Made by a program: the position numbers and the translations under genes. Below are positions 6,547 through 8,555 of a stretch of 8,555 bases of DNA, piece after piece. The notes below the pieces were generated by a model that had not been told where the DNA came from, did no database searches, and worked only from the letters and a program-made list of their open reading frames with translations. Source of the DNA: DATFES01 sp035457725. GTDB lineage: Bacteria > Pseudomonadota > Alphaproteobacteria > CACIAM-22H2. The stretch spans positions 1 to 8,555 of the forward strand of contig DATIBC010000098.1 in assembly GCA_035457725.1 (NCBI GenBank), read 5' to 3'. The first letter of the stretch is position 1. Each line of letters opens with the position of its first letter.

Positions 6547-8555
6547 TTGACCCAGGCTACCTCGCCCAAGCCATACGACATCGCGCCGATCACCATCGAA
6601 GAGGAGATGAAGCGCTCCTACCTCGATTACGCCATGAGCGTGATCGTGGCACGGGCGCTGCCCGACGTGCGCGACGGGCTGAAGCCCGTGCACCGTCGGA
6701 TTCTCTTCGCGATGAACGAGGCCGGATACGACTGGAATCGGCCGTATCGCAAATCGGCGCGTGTGGTTGGCGACGTGATGGGCAAGTACCACCCGCATGG
6801 CGACGCGGCGATCTACGATGCGATGGTCCGCATGGCGCAGGAGTTTTCCATGCGCCTGCCGCTGATCGACGGGCAGGGGAATTTCGGCTCGATGGACGGC
6901 GATCCGCCAGCGGCGATGCGCTATACCGAGGCACGGCTGGACAAGTCGGCGGCGGCGCTTCTCTCCGACATCGACAAGGAGACCGTCGAGTTTCAGCCCA
7001 ATTACGACGACAGCTCGCAAGAGCCGACCGTGTTGCCGGCGGTCTATCCGAACCTGCTGGTCAACGGCGCCAACGGCATCGCCGTCGGCATGGCGACCAA
7101 CATTCCGACACACAACCTCGCCGAGGTGATCGACGCCTGTTGCGCCTATATCGACAATCCGGAAATCACCATCGACGACCTCATCGCACTGGTGCCGGGT
7201 CCGGATTTCCCAACCGGTGGGATCGTGCTCGGTAAGTCCAGCCTGCGCGAGATTTATCGGGTCGGCCGCGGCTCGATCATCATGCGCGGCCGAGCGACGG
7301 TCGAGGAGCTGCGCAAGGACCGCATCGCCATCGTAATCAGCGAGATTCCCTATCAGGTCAACAAGGCCCGGCTCATCGAGCGCATCGCCGAGGTGGCGCG
7401 CGACCGGTTGGTCGACGGCATCGGCGATTTGCGCGACGAGAGCGATCGCGAGGGCGTTCGCGTCGTTGTCGAGATCAAGCGCGACGTCAACCCCGAGGTC
7501 GTGCTCAATCAGCTGTACCGCTACACGCCGCTGCAAACCAGCTTTGGCGTCAACATGCTGGCGCTCAACGGCGGCCGGCCCGAATTGATGGGCCTGCGCG
7601 AGGTGATTGCGGCGTTCATCGCCTTTCGCGACGAGGTGATCACGCTGCGCACGCGCTTCGAGCTTCGCGAGGCGCGCAAAAAGGCGCACGTCCTGATCGG
7701 ATTGGCGCTCGCCGTCGTCAATCTCGACCCGGTGATTCAAATAATTCGCCAAGCTCCCGATCCGGCGACGGCGCGTGCCGGCCTGATGGAGAAGCCTTGG
7801 CCGGTAAAGGACATCGGCGCCTATATCGGGCTCGTCAACGAGCCGGGGCGTGGCGTAGTGGATGGTGCCTATCAGCTCTCCGAGGAGCAGGCCAAGGCCA
7901 TACTCGATCTCCGGCTGCAGCGCTTGACGGGGTTGGAGCGCGATAAGATCGGCCAGGATCTCAAGGAGCTCACCGCAAACATCGCCGATCTGATCGACAT
8001 CCTCGGCTCGAAGAAGCGGCTCTACGCCATCATGCGCGATGAACTCGTCAAGATGAGGAAGGAGTTCGGCGACGAGCGGCGGACGGCGCTCGAGGAAGGC
8101 GAGCTCGAGCAGGACATCGAGGACCTGATCCACCCCGAGGACATGGTCGTCACCGTCACGCACGGCGGCTACATCAAGCGGGTGCCGCTATCAACGTATC
8201 GCGCCCAGCGTCGCGGCGGCCGAGGCCGGTCGGGCATGGCGACGCGCGAAGAGGACTTCGTCAGCCAGGTCTTCGTCGCCAACACGCACGTGCCGGTTCT
8301 GTTCTTCTCCTCGCGCGGCATCGTCTATCAGCTCAAGGTCTACCGGCTGCCGCTCGGCACGCCGCAGGCGCGCGGCAAGGCGATGGTCAACCTGCTGCCG
8401 CTGCGCCCCGGCGAGACGATCACCACGCTGATGCCGCTGCCGGAGGATGAGAGCACCTGGGCGGACCTCTTCGTTGTCTTCGCCACCGCGTCCGGCAATG
8501 TCCGCCGCAATGCGCTCAGCGATTTCACGAATGTGATGGCCAGCGGCAAGATTGC
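6547..8555 (+). CDS. gyrA: DNA gyrase subunit A, C-terminally truncated by the window edge
   Basis: GyrA is the DNA-cutting and rejoining subunit of gyrase (A2B2), which introduces negative supercoils using ATP. The 669 codons present cover the whole breakage-reunion domain and the start of the C-terminal beta-pinwheel. The catalytic tyrosine is Tyr126 in AMRYTEARL (E. coli Tyr122). The GyrA-box QRRGGRG at residues 554-560 separates it from ParC. In the quinolone-resistance-determining region, GDAAIYDAM has Ala87 at the position of E. coli Ser83 and keeps Asp91 (E. coli Asp87). A TGA at 6538-6540 closes the frame upstream, so the only start that keeps the conserved N-terminal PITIEEEMKRSYLDYAMS segment is the TTG at 6547; the next ATG (6607) would remove 20 residues. 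No strong Shine-Dalgarno precedes the TTG. The pinwheel blades after residue 669 lie beyond the window. Confidence 0.95.
   Translation, partial: MTQATSPKPYDIAPITIEEEMKRSYLDYAMSVIVARALPDVRDGLKPVHRRILFAMNEAGYDWNRPYRKSARVVGDVMGKYHPHGDAAIYDAMVRMAQEFSMRLPLIDGQGNFGSMDGDPPAAMRYTEARLDKSAAALLSDIDKETVEFQPNYDDSSQEPTVLPAVYPNLLVNGANGIAVGMATNIPTHNLAEVIDACCAYIDNPEITIDDLIALVPGPDFPTGGIVLGKSSLREIYRVGRGSIIMRGRATVEELRKDRIAIVISEIPYQVNKARLIERIAEVARDRLVDGIGDLRDESDREGVRVVVEIKRDVNPEVVLNQLYRYTPLQTSFGVNMLALNGGRPELMGLREVIAAFIAFRDEVITLRTRFELREARKKAHVLIGLALAVVNLDPVIQIIRQAPDPATARAGLMEKPWPVKDIGAYIGLVNEPGRGVVDGAYQLSEEQAKAILDLRLQRLTGLERDKIGQDLKELTANIADLIDILGSKKRLYAIMRDELVKMRKEFGDERRTALEEGELEQDIEDLIHPEDMVVTVTHGGYIKRVPLSTYRAQRRGGRGRSGMATREEDFVSQVFVANTHVPVLFFSSRGIVYQLKVYRLPLGTPQARGKAMVNLLPLRPGETITTLMPLPEDESTWADLFVVFATASGNVRRNALSDFTNVMASGKI

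Noticed and set aside
6465..7235. 256-codon + frame overlapping the start of gyrA
   Set aside because: Out-of-frame shadow; gyrA itself starts at TTG 6547 in a different frame and carries all family motifs.
6529..8163. 544-codon open frame on the - strand opposite gyrA
   Set aside because: Longest frame at this locus, but it is the mirror of gyrA, whose catalytic tyrosine, quinolone region and GyrA-box are all in the + frame. High GC at third positions explains the lack of stops.

Overview
The window is a gene-dense, GC-rich chromosomal segment from an alphaproteobacterium. This is inferred from protein sequence style (UvrA, GyrA and SSB all look alphaproteobacterial), from a folate-dependent TrmFO, and from the order uvrA<->ssb-gyrA, which is common in that class. 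The genus cannot be named from the sequence alone. No IS element, phage gene, CRISPR array, tRNA or rRNA was seen.

Layout. 1-582 (-): N-terminal 194 codons of an FAD-linked D-lactate dehydrogenase/glycolate-oxidase-type enzyme, running off the left edge. 605-1963 (-): trmFO, the tRNA m5U54 methyltransferase, 22 bp upstream of the oxidase and probably co-transcribed with it. 2082-2561 (+): a Rid (YjgF/YER057c/UK114) family protein divergent from trmFO, with a lysine/arginine-rich tail and a serine where RidA has its catalytic arginine. 2636-5494 (-): uvrA, convergent with the Rid gene. 5741-6220 (+): ssb, divergent from uvrA. 6221-6546: a 326-bp gene-free gap with a strikingly AT-rich block. 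6547-8555 (+): gyrA, using a TTG start and cut by the right edge.

The right half is a DNA maintenance cluster: nucleotide excision repair damage sensor (UvrA), single-strand DNA binding protein (SSB) and gyrase A subunit. A perfect 11-bp inverted repeat at 5602-5629 lies almost midway between the uvrA and ssb start codons and overlaps a possible uvrA -10 element. It is the best candidate for a shared operator. The left half is housekeeping metabolism and tRNA modification.

I found no convincing new multi-gene system. The points most worth a second look are the uvrA/ssb palindrome, the AT-rich block before gyrA, the Rid protein with a substituted active site and basic tail, the alanine at the quinolone-contact position of GyrA, and the serine in the first UvrA zinc-finger motif.
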